A DNA stretch of 64,000 nucleotides from Candidatus Omnitrophota bacterium (GTDB taxonomy: Bacteria > Hinthialibacterota > Hinthialibacteria > Hinthialibacterales > Hinthialibacteraceae), in NCBI GenBank assembly GCA_040755155.1, contig JBFMBP010000144.1, forward strand, positions 48,339 through 112,338, in the 5' to 3' direction. Of the stretch, positions 47,144-56,202 are shown one piece after another (positions within the stretch are counted from its first letter, which is position 1; every line of letters starts with the position of its first letter). Made by a program: the position numbers and the translations under genes. The notes below the pieces were generated by a model. That model was given only the letters and a program-made list of their open reading frames with translations, searched no databases and had not been told where the DNA came from.

Positions 47144-48214
47144 TTAAGCGAATTCTTTTTCGATGAGCGTCAGGGCGGCGCGCATATAGCCGATGGCGTA
47201 GGCCATTCCGGCGTGCCAGGGCGCATTGCAGGTCATTTGCGGCGTATGATCGGGGATCAAAACGCCGTTGTAGCCGTTTCGGCGCAGGATGCGCAAGGCC
47301 TCGATCATGTCGAGGTCGCCTTCGTCGATAAACACTTCATGGTAGCGCGGCGCTTTGCCTTTGACGTTGCGGAAATGAACGTAGGCGATGGCGTTTTGCC
47401 GACTGTAGCGATCGATCGCTTCGTAGATATCGCCCTCGGTCATTTCCTGCAGCGAGCCTAAGCAGAATTCCAAGGCGTTGCTCGGGCTGGGAACTATATC
47501 CAACAATTTTTGATAAAGATGAGGTTGATTGACCAACCGAGCCGTTCCCCGCAGGGAAGAAACGGGCGGATCGTCGGGATGCGCCGCCAGCATTACGCCC
47601 GCTGCTTCCGCTACGGGCGTTATCTCTTTCAGGAAAGCTTCCAGCCTTTGCCATAACTGTTCGGCGGATACGGTTCCAATCGTCCCCGGTTCTGCTTGGG
47701 GATCATAAACCATGTTCCACACATGGCCTTTGGGAATGGGCGTTTCCGGCGGACCGTCCGGTCCCAGAAAAGCCACGGATTCGGCGCCGCCGCGGGCGAA
47801 GGGGCCGGTTACGTGCCCCCAGACCCCGGCGATGCTGAAGTTGTAGCCCATAATCGGGATTCCCACTTTTCCGATTCGTCGAATCAGGGTCTTCAAGTTT
47901 TCCATTTGCTCCTGCTTGCGGGGACCGTCCAGCAAGACATCATACCAGTGGGAGGGATCGAAGTTCTCGATCGCTTCCAGTTCCAATCCTTCTTCGTTGA
48001 TGGACTTTTTTAAATCCTGAAGTTCTTCTTCCGTCCATAATCTATTTTGATTCGCCGTGATTCCCCAGTTGCGGGTTTCGTCGGTTCCATGCAGCAATTC
48101 ATGATGAAAATAATCTACTAAATGAGCGACGATATGCGTGCATCCCGCTTGCCGGGCGAAGTGGAAATTGTCCTTCGTCAACATTTGGCGGTACAAACCC
48201 AAACCGATTTTCAT
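47144..48214 (-). CDS. uxuA: Mannonate dehydratase
   Basis: A 356-residue TIM-barrel enzyme that dehydrates D-mannonate to 2-keto-3-deoxygluconate. The UxuA start MKIGLGLYRQMLTKDNFHFA and HIVAHLVDYFHHEL are both visible; metal/acid ligands lie in MLAAHPDDPP, LEFCLGSLQEM and YVHFRNVKG. Length fits the short UxuA type. It follows the SDR gene by 20 bases, so the two form an operon for D-glucuronate/fructuronate breakdown. Confidence 0.94.
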   Translation of the reverse strand: MKIGLGLYRQMLTKDNFHFARQAGCTHIVAHLVDYFHHELLHGTDETRNWGITANQNRLWTEEELQDLKKSINEEGLELEAIENFDPSHWYDVLLDGPRKQEQMENLKTLIRRIGKVGIPIMGYNFSIAGVWGHVTGPFARGGAESVAFLGPDGPPETPIPKGHVWNMVYDPQAEPGTIGTVSAEQLWQRLEAFLKEITPVAEAAGVMLAAHPDDPPVSSLRGTARLVNQPHLYQKLLDIVPSPSNALEFCLGSLQEMTEGDIYEAIDRYSRQNAIAYVHFRNVKGKAPRYHEVFIDEGDLDMIEALRILRRNGYNGVLIPDHTPQMTCNAPWHAGMAYAIGYMRAALTLIEKEFA

Positions 48215-48234
48215 TCCTTCGCATCCTTCCTGAA

Positions 48235-48987
48235 TTAAAAACCGATGCTAGTTCCGCCGTCTACGGGCAGCACGATTCCCGTAACGTACTTAGCGGCGGG
48301 AGAGCATAGATAAAGCGCGGCGAAGCCAATATCCTCCGGCAATCCCCGGCGTCCCATCGGGGTGCGATCCATCGCTTTGCGAAGGCGTTGGGGATCGTCG
48401 TCGAAGGCGCGGCGGGAGATTTCGGTTTCGATGAAGCCGGGGGCGATGGCGTTGACGCGCACGCCGCGGGGAGAGAATTCCACCGCCAGCGAGCGCACAA
48501 GTCCCATGATCGCCGATTTGGCCGCGGAATAAGCGGCGACTTGAGGAATTCCGAACAACGACGCCATCGAAGCGATGAAGAGGATCGAACCTTTGCCGCG
48601 TTCCAGCATTCCGACGGCGGCGGCTTGCGTCAGGGCGAAGGCGCCTTTGACGTGCGTATCGGTGACGCTGGCGAATTCCGCCGGGGAAATTTCTAACGCG
48701 GGTTTCTTGAAGTGATTGCCCGCGTTGTTGATGAGGATGGTCGGCGCTCCGATTCGCGCGGAGAGATCGGCGATGAGCGCGTGGGCGTCGCCAGCGGCCA
48801 CGTCGAATGTTGCGCTATAGGCTTTTTCTCCTATCTCGCGCGCCGCCTCGCGCAAGACGGATTCGCGGCGTCCCGCAAGAATCACTTGCGCCCCCGCTTG
48901 CGCCAAGCATTTGGCCATCGCCAGGCCGAGGCCGGTTCCTCCGCCAGTGATCAAGGCGATTTCGCCGTCGACTCGAAACGGATCCAT
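48235..48987 (-). CDS. SDR oxidoreductase, likely fructuronate/mannonate reductase
   Basis: A 250-residue short-chain dehydrogenase. The cofactor motif is ITGGGTGLGLAMA, the NAG-type motif is LINNAGNH, and the catalytic Tyr-Lys is in AYSAAKSAIMGL. Start at 48987 is preferred (AAAGG seven bases upstream); the frame extends to 49017. Because uxuA follows by 20 bases, D-fructuronate to D-mannonate is the likely reaction, as with the SDR-type UxuB of Bacillus; that is inference from position. Confidence 0.9.
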   Translation of the reverse strand: MDPFRVDGEIALITGGGTGLGLAMAKCLAQAGAQVILAGRRESVLREAAREIGEKAYSATFDVAAGDAHALIADLSARIGAPTILINNAGNHFKKPALEISPAEFASVTDTHVKGAFALTQAAAVGMLERGKGSILFIASMASLFGIPQVAAYSAAKSAIMGLVRSLAVEFSPRGVRVNAIAPGFIETEISRRAFDDDPQRLRKAMDRTPMGRRGLPEDIGFAALYLCSPAAKYVTGIVLPVDGGTSIGF

Positions 48988-49031
48988 GCTTACGCCTTTC
49001 GACGAAAGAGAATTCATTGAATATTAATTAT

Positions 49032-49184
49032 GAGCCTCTTGCAAAACTATATTATTCCTCCCCCAAGCTTGGGGGAGGTTAGGAGGGAGTTGAGATAAGT
49101 CTAAGAAAATCAACCCCCCTCTAACTCCCCCCAAGCTTGGGGGGAGAATTGAAAAGAAAATTATACCATTTTTGCAAGAACCTC
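49032..49184 (-). repeat. 153-bp MITE-like element, copy 2
   Basis: Same length and parts as 23601-23753 but inverted: GCCTCTTGCAAAA at one end, TTTTTGCAAGAACCTC at the other, and the two CCCCCAAGCTTGGGGG palindromes inside. TTATGA flanks both sides (49028-49033 and 49185-49190), which could be a target duplication. Confidence 0.82.
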
Positions 49185-49198
49185 TTATGAATCGTGTT

Positions 49199-49362
49199 AC
49201 TATTTAGCCGTATGAAGAGAAGAAATACGAATTTATTATTTCGCCCTTTCAGGGTTTAAGGTTTTGGTTAATCCTGTTCCCAGGCCGTTGGCCTGGGCTA
49301 TCATATTTCGCCCTTTCAGGGCTTAAAAACAAGGATTTCTCTTCAATCGGGTAAACTGTTAC
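49199..49362 (+). repeat. 164-bp three-hairpin repeat, family B, copy 2
   Basis: Nearly identical to 4551-4714. Its last bases (GTTAC) supply the stop codon (TTA at 49359-49361, read on minus) of the regulator gene upstream. Confidence 0.88.
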
Positions 49363-50600
49363 CGAATCGCCAAGGCTCTTTCTGATTCTTTCGTTGTTTT
49401 CAATGTTCGGGGCGCCTTGGCAGTGGATTGGCGGGGCATCAATTTGACTCCCAGCCACACCGTTTCCTGTACGCGCTTGGGATTTTGGATGCGTTGAAGC
49501 AGCAGCTGCACGGCGCGCGCGCCCATTTCTTGTTTTTCGATATGGACCGTGGTCAAGGTCGGGCGGCAATGTTCGGCGCCGGGGATATTGTTGATGCCGC
49601 AGACGCTGACATCTTTGGGCACGTGGAATCCCAGGTCTTGCAACTCGTTCATTGCGCCGATGGCGATCATATCGTTTCCCGCCGCGACGACGCTGAAGGG
49701 AAGCGAGCGATCCAAGGCTTCGCGGATCATGGCGCGTCCGGATTGGGAATCTTTGCCGCTTTTGAGGATATGGACGCTGCGTCCGTACTTATCGACGAAA
49801 ATCTCTACGAAGCCCGCCAATCGGTCTTCGTAAGCGACGTTTTCCGGCTCTCCGCTGAGATAGAGACAATAGCGATGGTCGAGTTCGACGAGATGGCGTC
49901 CTAAGATTTTGCCGATTTCCTTTTGATCGTAGCTGACGGCGTCGTAAGGATAGTCGGGAGAGCAATAGTTAAGAAGAACGCAGGGAATGCGGATTTTACG
50001 GAGATAATCCAAAAAGGCGGGCGGCATTTGTCCCGCGACGATCAATCCCGTCAGTTTATTCAAGAAGGAATAACGCTTGGAATAGCTGTCGGCGCCGTCG
50101 AGGTTTTCCCCTTTGACGAAAGCTAGATGAAGGCCGTGTTTTTGGGCTTCCTGCGTGACGCCTAAGAGAATGTGAGAGTAAAACGGATCTTCTTCGATGT
50201 AGCGATGGGGCCGCAGGGCGAAGCCGATGGAGGTTTGAACATGGCTTAACGGCTCTTTGGCGACGACGAATGTTCCCCGTCCCCGTTCGGCGACGACGAG
50301 TCCCTGTTTGCTCAAGGCTTCCATCGCCCGGCGCACCGTCATGCGGCTGAGGCCGGAGATATCGCAAATTTCGTTTTCCGGCGGGAGGGATTCGCCGATC
50401 TGAATAAAGTCGCTGCGGATAAAATCCTTAATCTGCCCGCACAATTGTTGGTAGACGGGAATGGACGAACCGCGGTCGATCGTAATTTTGAATTGAGAGA
50501 TATCCTTCAAGGTTCCCGCGTCTCCATGCGCACAACCTGATCCACAGAAAGCAATCAATAGCGAAAAATTTCTCTTTTTTTGGCATATTACCATAGACAT
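49359..50600 (-). CDS. GntR-HTH/LacI-sensor transcription regulator (AraR-like)
   Basis: A 413-residue regulator with an N-terminal GntR winged helix (PVYQQLCGQIKDFIRSDFIQ ... GLSRMTVRRAMEALSKQGLV) and a C-terminal periplasmic-binding-protein-type sugar sensor (about 110-390), the AraR domain order. The first 30 residues before the HTH are atypical, and a TTG at 50510 may be the true start. It sits upstream of the SDR-uxuA genes on the same strand and probably controls them in response to a sugar acid. Its stop codon lies in the family B repeat. Confidence 0.9.
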   Translation of the reverse strand: MSMVICQKKRNFSLLIAFCGSGCAHGDAGTLKDISQFKITIDRGSSIPVYQQLCGQIKDFIRSDFIQIGESLPPENEICDISGLSRMTVRRAMEALSKQGLVVAERGRGTFVVAKEPLSHVQTSIGFALRPHRYIEEDPFYSHILLGVTQEAQKHGLHLAFVKGENLDGADSYSKRYSFLNKLTGLIVAGQMPPAFLDYLRKIRIPCVLLNYCSPDYPYDAVSYDQKEIGKILGRHLVELDHRYCLYLSGEPENVAYEDRLAGFVEIFVDKYGRSVHILKSGKDSQSGRAMIREALDRSLPFSVVAAGNDMIAIGAMNELQDLGFHVPKDVSVCGINNIPGAEHCRPTLTTVHIEKQEMGARAVQLLLQRIQNPKRVQETVWLGVKLMPRQSTAKAPRTLKTTKESERALAIR

Positions 50601-50729
50601 TTAGGAAAGTAAATCGTTTCGCTCTATAAAAAGAATCGATAGGTTTTATGAGGGCGATTTAATATAAGATATTTATAATCAATAAGTTATAATAATACAT
50701 ATTAAATTTTACAAAAGAAAAATTTCCGC

Positions 50730-50758
50730 TTGACATTGTTTTTTTTGCATGGTAATCT
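50730..50758 (+). promoter_or_regulatory. Strong sigma-70 promoter upstream of 51247
   Basis: TTGACA (50730-50735) and TAATCT (50753-50758) are 17 bases apart. The region 50640-50730 is very AT-rich, like an UP element. TGTCTATACATGTTGA follows at about 50776 and could be an operator. It faces the plus-strand secreted protein gene; the GntR-type regulator is divergent. Confidence 0.6.
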
Positions 50759-50985
50759 GATTTCGATAGGTATTTGTCTATACATGTTGATATGGATTTT
50801 TCTGGCAAGAATCCTCGGCGGCAACGATGAATGGTTCACGCTTGGTTGAATCCGCCGTTGGAGATTGCATCGATTGATGGCTTGAAAGGGGACAATTTGC
50901 TTCTGAAGTCCCCGCTATCCTCATATGAGTTATAAATTAATCGATATTCAATTGCCTTTTGTTCAAGGAGATAGAAACGATATGG

Positions 50986-51177
50986 ATGAAAGGGGGTGGT
51001 GCTTCGAACACTAATCAAACGGCGGAAGGACCAAAAGAGGGCGCGGAGAATAAGGATGCGGCGCCTTCTAGTAGTCTGTTTCAATTGATTTTAATAGTTG
51101 CTTTCTTAAGAAAGCGCCCTCACCCTAACCCTCTCCCAGAGGGCGAGGGAACAATTTCAAAAGAAACAAAGCACTAG
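50986..51177 (+). CDS. Possible 63-aa membrane peptide with repeat-encoded tail
   Basis: An ORF at ATG 50986 with a Ser/Asn/Glu-rich start, a hydrophobic segment LFQLILIVAFLRKR and a tail (PHPNPLPEGEG) encoded by the CCCTCACCC repeat at 51116-51152. The AAGGAG at 50965 is 15 bases away, so translation is doubtful. The rest of 50601-51246 shows no other gene. Confidence 0.25.
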   Translation: MKGGGASNTNQTAEGPKEGAENKDAAPSSSLFQLILIVAFLRKRPHPNPLPEGEGTISKETKH

Positions 51178-51246
51178 TTGCAGGAAGAGGGCATCCGGGA
51201 TAGCCAATTTTACTGAGCCATTTTAATGAAGAGGAGGAATAGATAT

Positions 51247-53052
51247 ATGCGAGTTTCCAAATTTTTCGGATTAGGATTGATCGTCCTGTTGCTTGCTTCG
51301 AGCGCAGGAGCGCAGGATATCACGTTTTACTTTTCCGCCGGTGATTTCAGCGGTCAGCCCGACCGATTCGGCAATACGTTCGTCGTCGGCCCCGCTTCCG
51401 CCATCGATCCCCGGCCCTTCGGTAACGAAGCGTTGGCCGACGTGTATTTCGACGAGGACAATTTGTGGTTGATCTATAAAGTGGAAGGAAACACTCTTCT
51501 CGTTTCCCATGCGCCGGGGTACTGGGAAGACGCGCCGGAAATTTACATGGAAATCACGGCGGCGATGGCAGGGAAATACGAAGTGATCTTCAATTTTTTG
51601 GATTCCAATACCGCGGCGGGAGAAGGCCCCATCCAAGCGGCATTGGGAGACGCTCCCTTGCAGCTTTACGACGGCAATAACACTACCCGCGCCACAGGCG
51701 GAACATCGCCCGGTTATCCTACTGTTGGCGGCGCGACATCGGGAAGCATGTTCTGGTATTCCGTTTCCTTGGGTGAAGTGACCGTCGATGCGGGCGGCAA
51801 GATCAAAGTGCGCGTGGACGATTGCCCCGGCGACAAGTTCAATCTCACATCGTCCTTTGATGTGACTTCCACTTTTCAAGGCGTTACTCTGCGCGTCATC
51901 GAATTGGGCGGGACGCTGTCCGAGGTGCAAGTCAGCCCCGGCGCTCACGAATGGACTACCGATATCAGCGGCAACAAGTTCCGCACCTGGCCTCAGGACG
52001 AAGCGGCTTACACCGTTCAGGAAGATTGGCTAACGATCACCACTCGCGTAGATGGAAACGGGATGTGGAACAAACGGGAAAAACTTGGTCCGTACGGCCC
52101 CATTCTGGAATCCTTCCCCGTCAACAATAACGACGCCATGCCTCTGCGCACCTCCGTCGTGTTCGTCAAGGGCGGGAATTATGAAGTCTATCTCAACATT
52201 GGAGATACCGGGCAGGCCAATTTCGACGAAAACGTTACGAATTCCTGTTATCTGTATTTCGCTCCCGAAGGGCAAGAGTTGAAACTCTATCATCCCAACG
52301 AAGGCGAATTCAAAGGCACGCCGGGATATAACAATTATGAAATCGCGATGGGCGAAATTTCGGTGCAGGACGGCGAGCAGACAAATTTCCTCATCGACGA
52401 CACTTTCGGCGTGGCGGGTTCCACCCGATCCGTTTATCTCGGCATGAGATTCGTTTTGAAAGCGGAAGTGGTTCTGAAGGAAATTCAAATCAGTCCCGGC
52501 CCGCATGAGATGTTTACCGATATGGGCGGCAATCAATATTACACCTGGCCTCAAGATGCGGCGGCTTATCCCGCATTGGAGGATTGGCTGACGATCGCCG
52601 CGCGCGTCGATGGAAACGGAAAATGGAATCAGCGCGATAAACTCGGTCCCTACGGCCCCATTTTGGAATCCTTCCCCGGCAGCAATAACGACGCCATGCC
52701 TTTGCGCACGACCGTGATTTTTGCGCGAGGCGGAACGTATGACGCCTTCCTGAGCGTGGGCGACACGGGCCAAGCCAATTTCGACGAAAACGTTACGAAT
52801 TCCTGTTTCCTGTATTTCGCTCCCGAAGGCCAGGAATTGAAACTCTATCATCCCAACGACGGCGAATTCAAAGGCACGCCCGGCTACAACCATTATGAAA
52901 TGGCGCTGGGCGCCATCACCGTCGCGAACGGCGAACAGAAAAACTTTATCATCGACGATACTTTTGGCGTCGCGGGTTCCACTCGATCCGTCTATCTGGG
53001 CATGAGATTCGTGGTCAACGAAACCGCTGTGGAGTTTTGGCCTTTGTATTAA
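51247..53052 (+). CDS. Secreted protein with two tandem 185-aa domains
   Basis: About 601 residues with a signal peptide (ending SAGAQ). An N-terminal beta-rich domain (about 20-215) is followed by two near-identical repeats of about 185 residues: from AHEWTTDISGNKF and again from PHEMFTDMGGNQY, each with KLGPYGPILESFP, DTGQANFDENVTNSC, LYFAPEGQELKLYHP and DDTFGVAGSTRSVYLGMRF. The protein ends VEFWPLY. GAGGAGGAA lies just before ATG 51247; the earlier ATG 51226 overlaps that site and is not favoured. No enzyme family was recognised; adhesion or carbohydrate binding is a guess. Confidence 0.8.
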   Translation: MRVSKFFGLGLIVLLLASSAGAQDITFYFSAGDFSGQPDRFGNTFVVGPASAIDPRPFGNEALADVYFDEDNLWLIYKVEGNTLLVSHAPGYWEDAPEIYMEITAAMAGKYEVIFNFLDSNTAAGEGPIQAALGDAPLQLYDGNNTTRATGGTSPGYPTVGGATSGSMFWYSVSLGEVTVDAGGKIKVRVDDCPGDKFNLTSSFDVTSTFQGVTLRVIELGGTLSEVQVSPGAHEWTTDISGNKFRTWPQDEAAYTVQEDWLTITTRVDGNGMWNKREKLGPYGPILESFPVNNNDAMPLRTSVVFVKGGNYEVYLNIGDTGQANFDENVTNSCYLYFAPEGQELKLYHPNEGEFKGTPGYNNYEIAMGEISVQDGEQTNFLIDDTFGVAGSTRSVYLGMRFVLKAEVVLKEIQISPGPHEMFTDMGGNQYYTWPQDAAAYPALEDWLTIAARVDGNGKWNQRDKLGPYGPILESFPGSNNDAMPLRTTVIFARGGTYDAFLSVGDTGQANFDENVTNSCFLYFAPEGQELKLYHPNDGEFKGTPGYNHYEMALGAITVANGEQKNFIIDDTFGVAGSTRSVYLGMRFVVNETAVEFWPLY

Positions 53053-53447
53053 GAATAATGAGTGATGAATGACGGCTAGCAGCGCTTTGCGTGGAGCTAG
53101 CTTGGCGCGAGAAAAAGTAGGGTGGGTTGCGTTTTTTACCCCATCTCAATGGAAGAGATGAAAGAATCGATGGGTCAAACGGCGCGACCCATCCTACGAA
53201 TAATGTCAGAATCAGGATATCCAGGATGAAAGCATGACCAAGATTTTTTCTTCTATCATCCCGAAAATCTTTGCCATCCCGATTCAGGCTATTGATGGAT
53301 CAAACGGCGCGACCCATCCTACGAATAATGTTTGTCATAGTGGTTGACGCCTGTGTTACCCATATTGGAGGGGGTTTTCTTTTGGTGGGGCTCGCTTCGC
53401 TCGACCTACCCTACGGTCTTTTTCATCGTACAGGATGAGGTGAAGTC
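53053..53447 (+). repeat. Intergenic cluster of GGGTCAAACGGCGCGACCC hairpins
   Basis: Two copies of GTCAAACGGCGCGACCC/GATCAAACGGCGCGACCC, each followed by ATCCTACGAATAATG, lie at 53169-53203 and 53293-53329. A GTAGGGTGGGTTGCG...ACCCCATC stem is at 53117-53147 and a short GATGAATGA array at 53057-53069. No gene. Confidence 0.7.
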
Positions 53448-54101
53448 ATGAAAAGGAAACGCGCTTTTACTCTCATCGAATTACTGATCGTCGTCGCCAT
53501 TATCGGCATTCTTGCGGCCATTGCCGTACCGAATTTTCTCAACGCGCAAACCCGCGCCAAAATCGCCCGGGGCATGGCGGATATGAAAAACCTGGGGACG
53601 GCGATCGAACAATTCCGTCTTGATCGCAATATGCTGCTGGTGGATTTTTGGGATGACGACACGGAATTGGGCATCGAAAGAATGAAAAAATTCGGCATTG
53701 AACCTTATAACAACGGTCCCGACCGCACCATGATCCAAATCTTTGCGCCGCTCACGACGCCCATATCCTATATGGCGGGACTTCCCAGCGACCCCTTTAA
53801 CGAAAAGACGTCGGCGAAAGATTCCGAACAGTACATCAAATACGCCAATAGTACTTATATTTACGGCGATAACGAATCCGCTTTCAGTTTCATTGGCGAA
53901 AACCATGGACTGAGCGGCTTAACCGCCGCAGGCAGCAGGGAAACAGGCCAGCGTCCGCTGCAAAAAGACGAATGGGCGCTGATGGGCATTGGACCGGACG
54001 GATTATGGCAAAGCACGATGCGGGGGATGCCCTATGAAACATCGAATGGATTGAACAGCCTGGGGGATATCGTCGTCCGCCAAGGCGGCGGGGAGCGATA
54101 G
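53448..54101 (+). CDS. GspG-like pseudopilin (stand-alone)
   Basis: A 217-residue pseudopilin with RAFTLIELLIVVAIIGILAA at the N-terminus and the shared tail motif as SNGLNSLGDIVV. GAGGTGA lies upstream of the ATG. It is followed 47 bases later by the Tat-exported isomerase-fold gene on the same strand. Confidence 0.92.
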   Translation: MKRKRAFTLIELLIVVAIIGILAAIAVPNFLNAQTRAKIARGMADMKNLGTAIEQFRLDRNMLLVDFWDDDTELGIERMKKFGIEPYNNGPDRTMIQIFAPLTTPISYMAGLPSDPFNEKTSAKDSEQYIKYANSTYIYGDNESAFSFIGENHGLSGLTAAGSRETGQRPLQKDEWALMGIGPDGLWQSTMRGMPYETSNGLNSLGDIVVRQGGGER

Positions 54102-54148
54102 AAGCGGGGGGCCATTCGGAAAAGCGAAACGAGGAAGGAGCCGATAGC

Positions 54149-55627
54149 ATGGATAAGCTGCATTCGCATGAAGAAGTTTTCTGTTCTTGCTGCCGCCGGG
54201 AATTTTTAGGCGCGGCGAGTTTGGCCGTGGGAAGCATGGCGTTGAATTTTTCGCGCTCCGCTTGGGCGGGCGCCGGAGAAGCGCCGCAAAAAGGAACGGC
54301 TGCCGTAATGGGCGCTTTTCTTTATCCCCCTTCCGATACGTTGCGGGTGAAAGGCGGATGGTGGAGCTGGCCGGGCAATGATTTCGACGCGGAAGGGCGG
54401 CAAAAGAAGTACATGAGCCGCATCCAAGAGATCGAAAAGAAACTGGGGATGCGAATCGAGATGGAAGAGAAGCCGATCGCTTCCCAAGAGGATGCGGATC
54501 GTTTCATCGGCAAAGCCAAAAAGAGCCAGCCGGACGCCATTCTGCTCATCCCCTTTATGAACACCTCTTTCGCACATATCGATCGGATACTCAAAGAGGT
54601 TGCCCCAAAAGCTTCCAATGAGGGAGCCGTTGCGGAACCGGGCATCCCAGCCGTTATCTTCTCTTGCCTGGGCGTGAAGCATGGGCCGATTACGCAATAT
54701 CAAAAACCCGGCGTTCATATCATTCAGTCGCTGGACAATCTGGACGCTGTGGAATACGCCATGAAGATGATCAATGCGCGGCGCAAGATGAAAGAGAGCC
54801 GCATTATCAGCGTGGCGGGCAAAGAAGAGGGGAAAGAGGCCGTGGTTCCGTTTTGGGGAACGACGGTTCGCACCGTCTCCCTCGCTCGTTTCGAAGAGGA
54901 GGTCAACAAAACGGAGATCGACGGCGCCGTAAAAAAACTGGCCGCCGCTTTCAAACGCAACGCCAAGAAAATCCTGGAACCGGCCGAGCCGGAAATATTG
55001 CAAGCCGCCCGAGTCCATTTCGCCAACAAGCGCATCCTGGAAACGGAGGGGGGCGACGCTATGATGATGGATTGCCTGCGCCGGGGCGAGCTGATGCCGT
55101 GCATGAGTTTCATGACGCTGCGGGACGAAGGCATCGCCGCCGGATGCGAAAACGATCTTGGTCCGACGTTGACCTTGATGTTGATTCAGCATCTCTTTGA
55201 CCGTTCCGGCTTTCAGCACAATCCCTCGTTCGAGACGGAATCCAACCACTATTTCGCTTCCCATTGCACCAGCGCTTCCAAACTGTTCGGCGCAGACAAG
55301 CCGCAACAGCCTTATCTTCTGCGCAACTACGGCCATACCAACGATCCCACCTGCGCGCCGCAGGTTTTATGGCGCGAGGGAGAAGCGGTTACGATGGCCC
55401 ACATTATTCCAGCCGAGAAGCCGCAGATGCTGATTTATTCCGGGAAGGTAGTGAAGTCCTACGATATGCCTCCTGTGGGAGGTTGCCGCACCAATGTGGA
55501 GATTACGATTAACGAGTTGGACGACGCCTGCCAAGTCAAAGGGCATCACAACGTTTTGTTTTATGGCGATTATGCGAAGCGCATGCGGCAATTCGCGCAG
55601 TTGTATGGGATTGCGGCGATGGCGTAA
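54149..55627 (+). CDS. Tat-exported L-fucose/L-arabinose isomerase-fold protein
   Basis: A 492-residue protein with a Tat leader (CCRREFLGAASLAVGSMALN). The body matches the FucI/AraA-type fold found in PVC-lineage secreted proteins: LIPFMNTSFAHIDRI, a metal/acid-rich ETEGGDAMMMDCLRRGEL, and the C-terminal GHHNVLFYGDYAKRM. A sugar-isomerase-like role is the usual annotation, but function is unproven for exported forms. AAGGAG is eight bases before the ATG. It lies just downstream of a pseudopilin gene. Confidence 0.8.
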   Translation: MDKLHSHEEVFCSCCRREFLGAASLAVGSMALNFSRSAWAGAGEAPQKGTAAVMGAFLYPPSDTLRVKGGWWSWPGNDFDAEGRQKKYMSRIQEIEKKLGMRIEMEEKPIASQEDADRFIGKAKKSQPDAILLIPFMNTSFAHIDRILKEVAPKASNEGAVAEPGIPAVIFSCLGVKHGPITQYQKPGVHIIQSLDNLDAVEYAMKMINARRKMKESRIISVAGKEEGKEAVVPFWGTTVRTVSLARFEEEVNKTEIDGAVKKLAAAFKRNAKKILEPAEPEILQAARVHFANKRILETEGGDAMMMDCLRRGELMPCMSFMTLRDEGIAAGCENDLGPTLTLMLIQHLFDRSGFQHNPSFETESNHYFASHCTSASKLFGADKPQQPYLLRNYGHTNDPTCAPQVLWREGEAVTMAHIIPAEKPQMLIYSGKVVKSYDMPPVGGCRTNVEITINELDDACQVKGHHNVLFYGDYAKRMRQFAQLYGIAAMA

Positions 55628-55675
55628 ACCTAAAGGAGAAGGGTGGGCTATTCGCTTAAAGCCCACCCGGCATAA

Positions 55676-56189
55676 CTATACTAAGTCTTTAAAGCTGTTA
55701 ATTTTCAACGTAAATCGGTGTTGCGTTTCCCAGATATTTTTGATTCGATCGGCCTCATCGATATCCAGAATGCCATGCCGAATTAAAGAAACCATCAACG
55801 TTTGCGTATCGAGCAAACTGAGTTTGGGAAACATCTTGCGGGCTATACGCCTGGCGGTTTTATCGTCCATCGCCACGGAACCATTTCTTGCAACCGCCGC
55901 AGCGATAGCGGCGGATTCGCCTTTTCCCAGACGTTTTCCCAAAATCAAGTTTGAGAACGTTACTATTTCTTTTTCATCATTGATGGAAATTACTGACAGG
56001 ATTTTTTTCTTAATGGCTTTTTTTTAGAATCGAAAACTGTTGGGCGTATCGTTTTGTAATCTCCTGTTCGACATGATCCGTGATGAAGAAGGAGAAGCCG
56101 GAATGGTTTTCCAAAAGATCGGCGCGGTCAATTCGTAAAAAATTAATCAACACGCTTGTATCGAGATAGACGGATTCTTTGCCGGTCAA
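55676..56189 (-). pseudogene. PIN-domain protein split by a frameshift at an A8 run
   Basis: The first frame from TTG 56189 (GAGGA six bases upstream) encodes TGKESVYLDTSVLINFLR and FFITDHVEQEITKRY, then stops just after an A8 run (T8 at 56018-56025 on plus). The next frame continues without a gap as KKKILSVISINDEKEIVTFS and GKGESAAIAAAVARNG, SVAMDDKTARRIA, the rest of a DUF3368-type PIN domain. All four acidic sites are present across both frames. With A7 the gene would be intact, so it is either phase-variable, frameshifted by design, a new pseudogene or a base-call error. It begins 13 bases after the XRE-ImmA/IrrE gene. Confidence 0.75.
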
Positions 56190-56202
56190 CGCGAATCCTC
56201 GT

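Noticed and set aside
50836-51084. 82-aa minus-strand frame
   Set aside because: No ribosome-binding site; overlaps the region of the plus-strand promoter and leader.
54206-55336. 376-aa antisense open frame
   Set aside because: Shadow of the Tat-exported isomerase-fold gene; no motifs or ribosome-binding site.
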